Shown here: in pieces, positions 1 to 7,292 of the stretch
Position numbering within the stretch: position 1 is the first letter of the stretch
Layout: every line of letters begins with the position of its first letter
From: Mesorhizobium ciceri WSM4083
Lineage (GTDB): Bacteria; Pseudomonadota; Alphaproteobacteria; Rhizobiales; Rhizobiaceae
NCBI RefSeq assembly: GCF_000519305.1
Contig: NZ_KI912610.1
Span: forward strand, 183 to 64,182
Reading direction: 5' to 3'
DNA: 64,000 nucleotides
Program-made: the position numbers and the translations under genes
Notes under the pieces: generated by a model
The model's database searches: none
What the model was told of the DNA's origin: nothing
The model's input: the letters and a program-made list of their open reading frames with translations, nothing else

Positions 1-230
1 AGCAGCACTTCGGGAACGAACAGGATGCCGTCGCGGAAATCCTCGCCGACGATGCGCATGCCTTCGACCAGCGCTTCCGTCAGCACTTTATAGGGCACCC
101 AGCCGCGCTCGAGCAGGATGTTGGTGCCTTCCTCGATCTCTTCCTTCAGCCCGTCATAGAGATCGTCGTGCATCTGCTGCACCAACTCGTCGTCGGAAAG
201 TTCAGAAAGGATGATCTCGTCCTCGGACAT
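1..230 (-). CDS. Methyltransferase cognate corrinoid protein (MtbC-like), N-terminal part
   Basis: The reverse strand opens with an ATG at 230 and stays open to the window edge (about 76 residues), so the gene is cut by the boundary. The visible part is an acidic helical region beginning MSEDEIILSEL, followed by a GMRIVGEDFRDG stretch and a VPEVLL stretch. This is the usual start of the four-helix cap domain that precedes the B12-binding domain in MtbC/MtmC/MttC-type corrinoid proteins. Such proteins carry cobalamin and accept a methyl group from an MttB-family enzyme. It is divergent from mttB1, which fits a methyltransferase/corrinoid pair. The DxHxxG cobalamin motif would lie outside the window. 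Confidence 0.82.
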   Translation of the reverse strand, partial: MSEDEIILSELSDDELVQQMHDDLYDGLKEEIEEGTNILLERGWVPYKVLTEALVEGMRIVGEDFRDGILFVPEVL

Positions 231-254
231 TTGTATCGAGCTCCTGCCGGCATC

Positions 255-389
255 GCGACCATGTCGCAAGGCACACATCTTCGCGTTCATACCTAACCCG
301 CTGAGGGCATGTATCCATAGCTGATTTGCGACTTCCCGCAAAAGGAAAGCGACCGTAACTCTCTTGGAATTCTTGTCGATTTTGCGACA
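255..389. promoter_or_regulatory. Divergent control region of the corrinoid and mttB1 genes, with three inverted repeats
   Basis: The 272-bp gap between the divergent starts (230 and 503) holds three short palindromes: GCGAC-N3-GTCGC (255-267), TTTGCG-N6-CGCAAA (325-342) and TGTCG-N6-CGACA (374-389). The word TTGCGAC occurs in all three (263-269 on the minus strand, 326-332 and 382-388 on the plus strand). This layout suggests repeated sites for a transcription factor controlling both genes. No convincing -35/-10 pair was found. The regulator is unknown. Confidence 0.45.
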
Positions 390-502
390 GGCGTTGGCGC
401 TGGCGGGCCGTTTCGAATAGGGTGGGTGGCTACGATCTGGCAAGAAGCGGCGAGGCAGCCGCTATGGATTCCAGACAAGAACAGTTTCAGGGAAGAACCA
501 CC

Positions 503-2077
503 ATGAGCGAACACGCGGCAGTCGATCAGGAAGCGTCAAACGCGCGACGTGGGCGCGGCGCCAGTGGCGGGGCTGCAGCCCGGCGGGCAGCACGTTCGGG
601 CGGTGGCCCGGGTACGCAGCTCACCTACATCAAACGCAAGATCAACGTTTATGAGGTGCTGGACGAGGAAGGCCTGGCGCTGATCGAGAAGAACACCGAT
701 ACGGTGCTCGAGGAGATCGGCATCATCTTCCGCGACGACGCGGAGGCGTTGCAACTGTGGAAAGAGGCCGGCGCCGACGTCAAGGGCGAGCGCGTGCACT
801 TTCCGAAGGGGCTGTGCCGTTCGCTGCTTAAGACCGCGCCGTCCGTCTACACCCAGCACGCCCGCAATTCCGAGCGTTCGGTGCAGATCGGCGGCAATGC
901 CACCGTTTTCGCGCCGGTCTACGGTCCGCCCTTCGTGCGTGACCTCGATGGCGTCAGGCGTTACGCGACGATCGAGGATTTCCAGAATTTCGTGAAGCTC
1001 GCCTATATGGCGCCGTCGATCCACCATTCGGGCGGCACGGTGTGCGAGCCGGTCGATGTGCCGGTCAACAAGCGCCACCTCGACATGATCTACAGCCACA
1101 TCAAATATTCCGACAAGCCGTTCATGGGCTCGGTGACCGCGCCGGAACGCGCCGAAGACACCGTCGCCATGGCCAAAATCGTGTTCGGCGACGATTTCGT
1201 CGAGAACAACACGGTGCTGACCAGCCTGATCAACGCCAATTCGCCGATGGTGTTCGACGAGACCATGCTCGGCGCGCTGAAAGTCTATGCGCGCCACAAC
1301 CAGGCCTGCATCGTCACGCCGTTCATCCTTGCCGGCGCGATGAGCCCGGTGACGGTGGCCGGCACGCTGACGCAGGTTCTGGCCGAAGTGCTGGCCGGCG
1401 CCTCGTTCACGCAGCTGATCCGACCGGGCGCGCCGGTGCTGTTCGGAACCTTCGCCTCGTCGATCTCGATGCAGTCGGGAGCCCCGACCTTCGGCACGCC
1501 GGAGCCGTCGCTGGTGTCTTATGGCGCCGCACAGCTGGCGCGCCGTCTCGGCCTGCCGTTCCGTACCGGCGGTTCGCTCTGCGCGTCCAAGGTTCCGGAT
1601 GCGCAGGCGGCCTATGAGAGCGCCAACACGCTGAACTCGACCATCCTGGCCGGCACCAATTTCGTGCTGCATTCGGCCGGCTGGCTCGAGGGCGGGCTGG
1701 CGTCCTGCTACGAGAAATTCATGATGGACATCGACCAGCTCGGCATGACGCAGAAATTCTCAGAGGGCGTCGATCTGTCGGAAAACGGCCAGGCGATGGA
1801 CGCCATCCGCCAGGTCGGCCCGGGCAGCCACTATCTCGGCTGCGACCACACCCAGGCCAATTTCCAGACCGCCTTCTACCGTTCCAACATCGCCGACAAC
1901 AATTCCTACGAGCAGTGGCTGGCCGAAGGCGAGAAGACAGCGCCGCAGCGCGCCAACGAGCTTGCCCGCCGCTGGCTGGAAAGCTACGAGGCGCCGCATC
2001 TCGATCCGAGCATCGACGAAGCGTTGAAGGACTTCATCGCCAAGAAGAAGGGGTCGATGCCCGACGCCTTCACTTGA
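503..2077 (+). CDS. Trimethylamine methyltransferase (MttB) family protein, non-pyrrolysine type
   Basis: This 524-residue protein belongs to the MttB superfamily, whose members transfer a methyl group from a quaternary amine to the cobalt of a partner corrinoid protein. The family core is complete: the INANSPM stretch, VTPFILAGAMSPVT, GAPVLFG, FGTPEPS and HSAGWLEGG. The gene reads through without an in-frame TAG, so it is not a pyrrolysine enzyme of the archaeal trimethylamine type. It resembles the class containing the glycine betaine methyltransferase MtgB. The ATG at 503 was chosen over one at 422 because a GGAAG lies 7 bases upstream and the extra 27 residues look non-coding. The corrinoid gene is divergent. 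A homologue lies at 22309-23886. The substrate cannot be read from sequence. Confidence 0.88.
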   Translation: MSEHAAVDQEASNARRGRGASGGAAARRAARSGGGPGTQLTYIKRKINVYEVLDEEGLALIEKNTDTVLEEIGIIFRDDAEALQLWKEAGADVKGERVHFPKGLCRSLLKTAPSVYTQHARNSERSVQIGGNATVFAPVYGPPFVRDLDGVRRYATIEDFQNFVKLAYMAPSIHHSGGTVCEPVDVPVNKRHLDMIYSHIKYSDKPFMGSVTAPERAEDTVAMAKIVFGDDFVENNTVLTSLINANSPMVFDETMLGALKVYARHNQACIVTPFILAGAMSPVTVAGTLTQVLAEVLAGASFTQLIRPGAPVLFGTFASSISMQSGAPTFGTPEPSLVSYGAAQLARRLGLPFRTGGSLCASKVPDAQAAYESANTLNSTILAGTNFVLHSAGWLEGGLASCYEKFMMDIDQLGMTQKFSEGVDLSENGQAMDAIRQVGPGSHYLGCDHTQANFQTAFYRSNIADNNSYEQWLAEGEKTAPQRANELARRWLESYEAPHLDPSIDEALKDFIAKKKGSMPDAFT

Positions 2078-2166
2078 AAGGAGCCCGAATCAGGCGGGGC
2101 TAAAGTCGCCAACATCATCCACAAGGAAGTCTGGCGGAGCGCGTTCTCCGATCCGGTCAAGAAGGA

Positions 2167-2862
2167 ATGATTGCGCCTGCCGGCAGCGTTGACGGCATTG
2201 CTGCGGCGCTCCTTGCCAACGGCCTTGTTCTTCGCGGCGGTTTCAATTTTACGCCAGGCGAAGCGCCGCCAACAGGATCGCATGGTGCGCCGGCAGCGGC
2301 CGTTCTGCTGGTGGGACAGGCGGGCGCGGCACCCTGGCCGCATTTCCTGCGCTGGCGCGAAAGCCAGCCGGAGCAAATCGCCAATCCGCTCGACACCTGG
2401 TCGCGTGAGGTGATCGGCGCGGTGGCGCAGGATTTTGGCGCACGGGCGATTTCTCCGTCGGACAAGCCCTATCTGCCGTTCCAGCAATGGGCGATGAGGG
2501 CGGAGGGACTGAAGTCGTCGCCGCTCGGCATCCTCATGCATCCGCAATACGGGCTATGGCATGCCTATCGCGGTGCGCTGCTGTTCGAGGACGAACTTCC
2601 GATTCAAGCCGGCGAAGCGGCGCCTCACCTTTGCGATAGCTGCGTCGAGAAACCTTGCCGGAAATCTTGTCCGGTCGACGCCTATTCCGCGCAAGGATTC
2701 GCTTATCAATCCTGCCTGGCGCATGTGCGGGGAGCGAGTGGCGAGCCGTGCCGCAGCGGCGGCTGCCTTGATCGCAATTCGTGCCCCTATGGCACGGAGT
2801 ATCGCTATCCGCCGGAGGTTCAGGCCTTCCACATGGCGAGCTTCGCACGAGCCACCAACTGA
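2167..2862 (+). CDS. Iron-sulfur (4Fe-4S ferredoxin-type) protein downstream of mttB1
   Basis: This is a 231-residue soluble protein. Its C-terminal third carries cysteines in a C-x2-C-x4-C-x3-CP pattern (CDSCVEKPCRKSCP), then further cysteines ending in a CPYG motif. This spacing is typical of proteins binding one or two 4Fe-4S clusters and recalls the ferredoxin part of QueG-like proteins. The N-terminal 140 residues show no motif I recognise. It follows mttB1 by 89 bases on the same strand and is probably cotranscribed. A role in reducing or reactivating the corrinoid cofactor is a reasonable inference. Its ATG overlaps the TGA of an open frame that continues in phase from the mttB1 stop. 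The only Shine-Dalgarno-like string, AAGGA, is almost touching the ATG. Confidence 0.7.
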   Translation: MIAPAGSVDGIAAALLANGLVLRGGFNFTPGEAPPTGSHGAPAAAVLLVGQAGAAPWPHFLRWRESQPEQIANPLDTWSREVIGAVAQDFGARAISPSDKPYLPFQQWAMRAEGLKSSPLGILMHPQYGLWHAYRGALLFEDELPIQAGEAAPHLCDSCVEKPCRKSCPVDAYSAQGFAYQSCLAHVRGASGEPCRSGGCLDRNSCPYGTEYRYPPEVQAFHMASFARATN

Positions 2863-2904
2863 TCCATTCCCATTGCGTGGTGCTCGTTCGCTTCGATGAG
2901 CATG

Positions 2905-2933
2905 TTGACGACAGTTAGAAGCAGGCCTATTCA
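2905..2933 (+). promoter_or_regulatory. Predicted sigma-70 promoter of the GntR gene
   Basis: A -35-like TTGACG (2905-2910) and a -10-like TATTCA (2928-2933) are separated by 17 bases. The -10 and expected start site (about 2940) lie inside the 41-bp palindrome, so a bound regulator would block initiation. Confidence 0.55.
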
Positions 2934-2964
2934 TCAAGTCATCTGATGACTTGATGAATAGGCC
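2924..2964. promoter_or_regulatory. Perfect 41-bp palindromic operator before the GntR gene
   Basis: Two perfect 20-base arms (2924-2943 and 2945-2964) are inverted around a single central T. The inner part, TCAAGTCATCTGATGACTTGA, has the dyad symmetry expected of a dimeric FadR/GntR-type regulator. The site covers the predicted -10 and the region just before the GntR coding sequence. Autoregulation is therefore the simplest reading, with the downstream MFS gene controlled from the same promoter. Confidence 0.8.
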
Positions 2965-2965
2965 G

Positions 2966-3643
2966 ATGCAACCCGCCACCAGAACCAATCTCACCGACAG
3001 CGCCACCAGCAGCCTGCGTGCCGAGATCGTCAGCGGCCGCTGGGGCGTTGGCGAACGTATTCCCAATGAGGCAGCCCTGACTGACCTTCTGTCGGTCAGC
3101 CGCGGCACGGTGCGCGAGGCGGTGCGGGTGCTGGTCTCGCAGGGATTGCTGGATACGCGCCAGGGCTCGGGAACCTATGTGCGCTCCGCCGTCGATACCT
3201 CTGCCGCGCTCGACCGGGTCAAGCGCAGCGGCCTGCGCGATCAGTGGGAGGCGCGGGCAGCGCTGGACCTCGAGGCCGCACGGCTCGCCGCCTTCCGCCA
3301 CACGCCAGCCGATCTCGAGCGGATGCGGCAACTGCTTGCCGAACGCGGCACCGTCGCGGACGGAGGAAGCGATGCCTTCATCCGGCGCGATCTCGCTTTC
3401 CACAAATCCGTCGTCGCGGCGTCCGGCAACAGGGCGATGATGGAGCTCTACGACTTCTTCACCGCTGCCATCACCGAGACCATCCATGCCACCATCGACG
3501 GCGATCTGCCCGAACCGGACCACCGGGCGCATGCGGCAATCGTCGACGCCATTGCCGCGAGCGATCCCGAGCGCGCGGTTGCCGCCGTCCGCGCCTTCAT
3601 GGCGCCGGTGCTTGCCCAACTTGAAAGACTGCTTTCGCAATGA
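2966..3643 (+). CDS. GntR-family transcriptional regulator (FadR subfamily, FCD domain)
   Basis: This is a 225-residue regulator. An N-terminal winged helix-turn-helix includes GERIPNEAALTDLL and SRGTVREAVRVL (about residues 25-55). An all-helical FCD ligand domain follows, with the FHKSVVAASGN region and late histidines (HRAHAAI) that usually bind a metal. FadR-type regulators typically respond to small organic acids. In-frame starts are TTG 2951, ATG 2954 and ATG 2966. I chose 2966 because it leaves the 41-bp palindrome outside the gene, but no good ribosome-binding site decides the matter. The stop overlaps the start of the MFS gene by four bases (ATGA), so the two are translationally coupled. 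Confidence 0.9.
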   Translation: MQPATRTNLTDSATSSLRAEIVSGRWGVGERIPNEAALTDLLSVSRGTVREAVRVLVSQGLLDTRQGSGTYVRSAVDTSAALDRVKRSGLRDQWEARAALDLEAARLAAFRHTPADLERMRQLLAERGTVADGGSDAFIRRDLAFHKSVVAASGNRAMMELYDFFTAAITETIHATIDGDLPEPDHRAHAAIVDAIAASDPERAVAAVRAFMAPVLAQLERLLSQ

Positions 3644-4944
3644 ACCAGAGTTTTCGTCAGCCTGACCCGAAGGCGCAATCCGCCGCCATCGAGGGTCTGG
3701 AACTCATCGACGCGGAAGTCGACAGCCTGCCTGTACCGCATCCGCCTGAACTGCGCAGCCGTGCCGCGCGCCTCGTGCTTGGCGCGAGCCTTGTGCTGAT
3801 CGCCTTCAGTCTGCGGCCGTTGTTTTCGAGCCTGTCGGTGCTGTTGCCCGAGGTGATGCAGGCAACCGGGCTGTCGACGACGGGCGCCAGCCTGCTGACG
3901 ACGCTGCCCGTCCTGTGCCTCGGCCTGTTCGCGCCCTTCGCACCGCGGCTTGCTCAGCGCTATGGAGCCGAGCGCACCTTGCTCGGGGCGCTCGCCTTGC
4001 TGATGCTGGGAACCGGCCTGCGCTGGTTCGGTACGGTTCCCCTGCTTTTTGTCGCGACCTTCCTGGCCGGCGCCGCCATTGCCATCGGCAATGTGCTGCT
4101 GCCAGGCCTGGTGAAGCGCGATTTCGCCGACCGGGCCGCCGTCATGACCGGGCTCTACACCATGGCGCTCTGCGCCGGCTCGGCCGCCGCCGCCGGCTTC
4201 ACGCTGCCGATCGAGCATTTTGTCACCGGTTCATGGTCCGGGGCACTTGCTGCCTGGGCGGTGCCCACACTGGTCGTGCTTTTGATCTGGATTCCGCAAG
4301 CGCTGGGCAGCCGTCGGCAGGTCAATCATCGCGGCTTTCGCGTCGTCGGTCTCTGGCGCGATCGCCTGGCCTGGCAGGTGACGCTGTTCATGGGCCTGCA
4401 GTCGGCACTTGCCTATTGCATCTTCGGCTGGCTGGCGCCGATCCTGCGCGAGCGTGGCTTCGATGCGGCCACCGCTGGCGCCATGGTTTCGGTGTCAGTG
4501 ATGGCGCAGGTCATCACCTGCCTCGCCGTGCCATCATTTGCGATGCGGCTGAAGGACCAGCGCGGCATCAATGTGGCGCTCGTTGCCACCGCGGTGATCG
4601 CGCTGCTCGGCATTCTCTTTGCTCCGACCTCGACGGTGCTGTTCTGGGCAATCCTGCAAGGCATCGGGCAGGGTGGCCTGATCGCGGCTGCCATGAGCCT
4701 GATCGTGCTGCGTTCGCCGGATTCGCATGTCGCCGCGCATCTTTCAGGCATGGCGCAAGGCGTCGGCTATGTGCTGGCGGCCTTCGGGCCGCTGCTGGTG
4801 GGCCTGATCCGCGACTGGACCGGCAGTTTTTCGGGAACGGCGTTCCTGTTCGTCGTGCTCGGTCTTGGCGTAGCCATTATGGGGCTCGGTGCCGGCCGCG
4901 CGCTGCATGTGGGTGCACGGACCGTGCGAGAAGGCGAGCAATAG
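3640..4944 (+). CDS. MFS transporter, CynX/NimT family
   Basis: This is a 434-residue membrane protein with about 12 hydrophobic segments after a 45-residue cytoplasmic N-terminus. The first segment region (LIAFSLRPLFSSLSVLLPEV) and the RYGAER loop between segments 2 and 3 match the CynX/NimT group, which includes cyanate and 2-nitroimidazole transporters. The substrate is unknown. Its ATG overlaps the GntR stop, so it is almost certainly in one operon with that regulator and probably under its control. Confidence 0.85.
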   Translation: MNQSFRQPDPKAQSAAIEGLELIDAEVDSLPVPHPPELRSRAARLVLGASLVLIAFSLRPLFSSLSVLLPEVMQATGLSTTGASLLTTLPVLCLGLFAPFAPRLAQRYGAERTLLGALALLMLGTGLRWFGTVPLLFVATFLAGAAIAIGNVLLPGLVKRDFADRAAVMTGLYTMALCAGSAAAAGFTLPIEHFVTGSWSGALAAWAVPTLVVLLIWIPQALGSRRQVNHRGFRVVGLWRDRLAWQVTLFMGLQSALAYCIFGWLAPILRERGFDAATAGAMVSVSVMAQVITCLAVPSFAMRLKDQRGINVALVATAVIALLGILFAPTSTVLFWAILQGIGQGGLIAAAMSLIVLRSPDSHVAAHLSGMAQGVGYVLAAFGPLLVGLIRDWTGSFSGTAFLFVVLGLGVAIMGLGAGRALHVGARTVREGEQ

Positions 4945-5048
4945 CGTCACGCAATCCTGCACGAAATGTTGACTGCCGGGTTCAGGGAACGCCTTGCCGT
5001 ATAGGCTTGCGCGGCTATGTATCGCGCATCAGTCGAACGGAGCGGGCG

Positions 5049-5786
5049 ATGACGAAACACGACCTTCAGATCAAGACCAGGGATGGTGTTGCCAATGCCG
5101 GGCTTTTCCGCTCGGCAAACGCGTCTCCTGCCAAGGCCGGCGTCATTCTCTATCAGGACGCCTTCGGTCCGCGGCCGGCGCTCGACAGTATGGCCGAGCG
5201 GCTGGCGAATGAAGGTTATGCGGTGCTGGTGCCGGACCTGTTCTACCGCAATGCGCCTTACGGGCCCTTCGACGCCAAGACCGCCTTCGCCGAGGAAAAG
5301 ACCAAAATCCCGCTGATGGCGCTGGTCACCGGCACGACGCAGGACATGACCATCAGCGACAGCGGTGCGTTCCTCGATGCGCTTGCTGCCGAGGGCATCA
5401 CCGGGCCGATCGGCAGCGTCGGCTATTGCATGGGCGGCGGTCGATCATTGAATGCGGCTGCAACCTATCCCGAACGGATAAAAGCGGCCGCAAGCTTCCA
5501 TGGCGGCAATCTGGCCAGCGACGCCGCCGACAGCCCGCATCGCAAGGCTGCCTCCATCAAGGCGCGCGTCTATGTCGGCATGTCGGGTGTCGACAGAAGT
5601 TTTCCGCCGGAACAGTCGGCGCGGCTGGCCGAGGCGCTTCGGGTTGCGGAAGTCGACCACGTGATCGAGAACTATGCCGGCATGGCGCATGGGTGGTGCG
5701 TGCCCGATCATAGCGTTTTCAATGCCGCGGGTGCCGAACGCCATTGGAAGCGGCTGACGACGTTGTTCGCCGAGACGCTGATCTAG
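5049..5786 (+). CDS. Dienelactone hydrolase family protein
   Basis: This is a 245-residue alpha/beta hydrolase. The nucleophile motif GYCMGG carries a cysteine where most hydrolases have serine, as in dienelactone hydrolase (carboxymethylenebutenolidase). The C-terminal AGMAHGW supplies the histidine, and the aspartate is probably in GMSGVDRSF. The start is the ATG at 5049, preceded by a GGAG-like site. The same frame happens to stay open for 1.1 kb upstream, antiparallel in meaning to nothing; that is a codon-bias shadow of the MFS gene. Members open lactone rings in aromatic catabolism, but many are general esterases. No other aromatic-pathway gene is adjacent. Confidence 0.85.
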   Translation: MTKHDLQIKTRDGVANAGLFRSANASPAKAGVILYQDAFGPRPALDSMAERLANEGYAVLVPDLFYRNAPYGPFDAKTAFAEEKTKIPLMALVTGTTQDMTISDSGAFLDALAAEGITGPIGSVGYCMGGGRSLNAAATYPERIKAAASFHGGNLASDAADSPHRKAASIKARVYVGMSGVDRSFPPEQSARLAEALRVAEVDHVIENYAGMAHGWCVPDHSVFNAAGAERHWKRLTTLFAETLI

Positions 5787-5925
5787 GTCAGCGGTCGCGC
5801 CCCTGAGCAGGACGCTACGCGTCTTTGAACCAGAACGGCAGCCGATGCGGCAAAGGGTGAGCGATGCTTGCCCTTTCGACGGCGGCAGATGTTGTTCACC
5901 TTGCCGCCGCCGGATCAGGCTGCGC

Positions 5926-6483
5926 CTAGGCGTTTGCCTTGCGAGAGGCTGCGACGACAAGCCAAATTGCGGAAAGCAGAAAGTAAAACGCGCCGAACCC
6001 GGCATAAGGGGCGATGTCCAGAATCGTCGGCGCAGCCGTGCCGAGGGATCGGCTGATCATGAAGCCGCCAGCGAGGGCCGACTGCGCACCACTCAGGATC
6101 ATCGCCCATTGTGCGCCTTGGTAGCGCCAACGCTTTAGTCCCGTGTTCAGTTGCAGCAGGCCTGAGAGGATCGCCCAAACCCCAAACACGGCCAGAACGG
6201 CATACATGCTGTTGGCGACCGCCACGATGACGGCGAGCGTCGTTATCAGGCTGACCACGACATTCAATGCCTGGGACGAGTTGGCCTTCAGGCCGCCATT
6301 TACCCTGGCGTCGACCAGATTGGCGAGGGCGTCCCATGCGGGGTAGATGACGAGCAGAAGCGCGGTGGGACCGGGTTGCCCGTTGAATAGGATGGCGGCG
6401 GCAACCCAGGCGATAGAAAATATGGCGCGTGCGAAATAATAGGATCGTAGCCATCCGGACTGGGTGAAAGATTGGTTTTGCAT
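5926..6483 (-). CDS. DUF308-like small integral membrane protein
   Basis: This is a 185-residue protein with about six hydrophobic segments, in the pattern of the HdeD/DUF308 group. Its function is not known. The ATG at 6483 follows a ribosome-binding site AAGGAA. It is divergent from a TetR regulator, and a copy of the shared operator lies over its promoter, so it is probably a repressed target of that regulator. Confidence 0.75.
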   Translation of the reverse strand: MQNQSFTQSGWLRSYYFARAIFSIAWVAAAILFNGQPGPTALLLVIYPAWDALANLVDARVNGGLKANSSQALNVVVSLITTLAVIVAVANSMYAVLAVFGVWAILSGLLQLNTGLKRWRYQGAQWAMILSGAQSALAGGFMISRSLGTAAPTILDIAPYAGFGAFYFLLSAIWLVVAASRKANA

Positions 6484-6506
6484 CGGCAGGTTTCCTTATT
6501 GCTGTC

Positions 6507-6526
6507 TACCTATCAGTAGGTAGGCA
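6507..6526. promoter_or_regulatory. TetR operator copy 1
   Basis: A 20-bp site matches operator copy 2 at 17 of 20 positions. It contains CTACCTA-TCAG-TAGGTAG (6506-6523), a perfect 7-bp inverted repeat with a 4-base spacer. It sits over the -10 of the DUF308 promoter. Confidence 0.8.
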
Positions 6527-6541
6527 AGGCCTTTGAGTCAA
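6513..6541 (-). promoter_or_regulatory. Promoter of the DUF308 gene
   Basis: On the minus strand TTGACT (6541-6536) is followed after 17 bases by TACTGA (6518-6513). The -10 lies inside the operator copy at 6507-6526, so repressor binding would block it. Confidence 0.6.
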
Positions 6542-6589
6542 CCCGATGTCCGGACACGTCCCTGTGAGAATCGGGAACGATGCACAACG

Positions 6590-6618
6590 TTGACTATTTG
6601 CCTACCAGAAGGTAGGCA
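6590..6618 (+). promoter_or_regulatory. Promoter of the tetR gene
   Basis: TTGACT (6590-6595), a 17-base spacer and TAGGCA (6613-6618) form a plausible sigma-70 promoter with a weak -10. Transcription would begin at about 6625, so the leader is very short or absent. Confidence 0.5.
6599..6618. promoter_or_regulatory. TetR operator copy 2
   Basis: TGCCTACC-AGAA-GGTAGGCA is a perfect 8-bp inverted repeat with a 4-base spacer, ending six bases before the tetR ATG. It overlaps the tetR -10 region, which supports negative autoregulation. The layout resembles NemR-type boxes (CC-N4-GG core). Confidence 0.82.
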
Positions 6619-6623
6619 GCGAT

Positions 6624-7211
6624 ATGAAATCAATGGCTTCGACTTCAGAAAAGATTCTCGATGTCGCGCAGTCTCTTATCGTCGCGGGAGGCTACAACGG
6701 GTTCAGCTATGCCGATATCTCGGCTGCCATCGGCATCAGGAAGGCGAGTATCCACCATCACTTTCCGACGAAGGCCGAGCTGGTTTCGGTGCTGGTGGAT
6801 CGTTACAGGCGGCAGGCCGAAGCGGGTTTGGAATCTCTCCGGGGAGAACTCTCAAGCCCTGCTGAACAACTGCAGTCCTATATGAACTATTGGCGGACAT
6901 GCATTCGCGATGCCTCGCCGTCCTTCTGCGTCTGCGCGATGCTCGCCGGCGAGATGCAGATGCTGCCGGAAGAGGTGGCGTCACGCGTTCGTGCCTATTT
7001 TCAAAATCTCGCGGGATGGCTTACGTCGGTGCTACGGGCTGGAATGGAGCAGGACTTGTTCCGCTTGAACAACCGGCCGGAGGAGGAGGCCCAGATGCTG
7101 ATGGCATCGGTTCACGGGGCAATGCTGTCCGCAAGGGCTTTCAGCGATCCCGGGTTGTTCACCACAATCGTCACCCCCCAGATCACCAGGCTGCTGGGAC
7201 GGGATTGTTAG
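6624..7211 (+). CDS. TetR/AcrR-family transcriptional regulator
   Basis: This is a 195-residue regulator. The N-terminal helix-turn-helix (FSYADISAAIGIRKASIHHHFPTK split across residues 25-50) is the canonical TetR DNA-binding region. The helical C-terminal domain has the SFCVCAMLAGEM cysteine-containing stretch seen in NemR/AcuR-like members, which may sense electrophiles. It is divergent from the DUF308 gene, with matched operators in front of both. An alternative ATG at 6633 would fit the predicted transcript start better. Confidence 0.9.
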   Translation: MKSMASTSEKILDVAQSLIVAGGYNGFSYADISAAIGIRKASIHHHFPTKAELVSVLVDRYRRQAEAGLESLRGELSSPAEQLQSYMNYWRTCIRDASPSFCVCAMLAGEMQMLPEEVASRVRAYFQNLAGWLTSVLRAGMEQDLFRLNNRPEEEAQMLMASVHGAMLSARAFSDPGLFTTIVTPQITRLLGRDC

Positions 7212-7292
7212 AAAACCATCGGACCAAAGTGGTACCAGGCAGCGCAAGTGGCGCGCCCCAAATGAGCCGGTCGAGCGGGAACGAGTAGCCTG

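Noticed and set aside
422-502. Upstream ATG extending mttB1 by 27 residues
   Set aside because: The extension lacks a ribosome-binding site, and the ATG at 503 has one at proper spacing; mttB2 also starts near the conserved core.
503-2077. Possible pyrrolysine-dependent trimethylamine methyltransferase
   Set aside because: Neither mttB gene contains an in-frame TAG, and no pyl genes are in the window.
3915-5786. A 623-residue open frame running through the MFS gene into the dienelactone hydrolase
   Set aside because: Only the last 245 residues, from ATG 5049 with its own ribosome-binding site, look like protein. The upstream part is an out-of-phase shadow of the MFS gene caused by GC-rich codon use.
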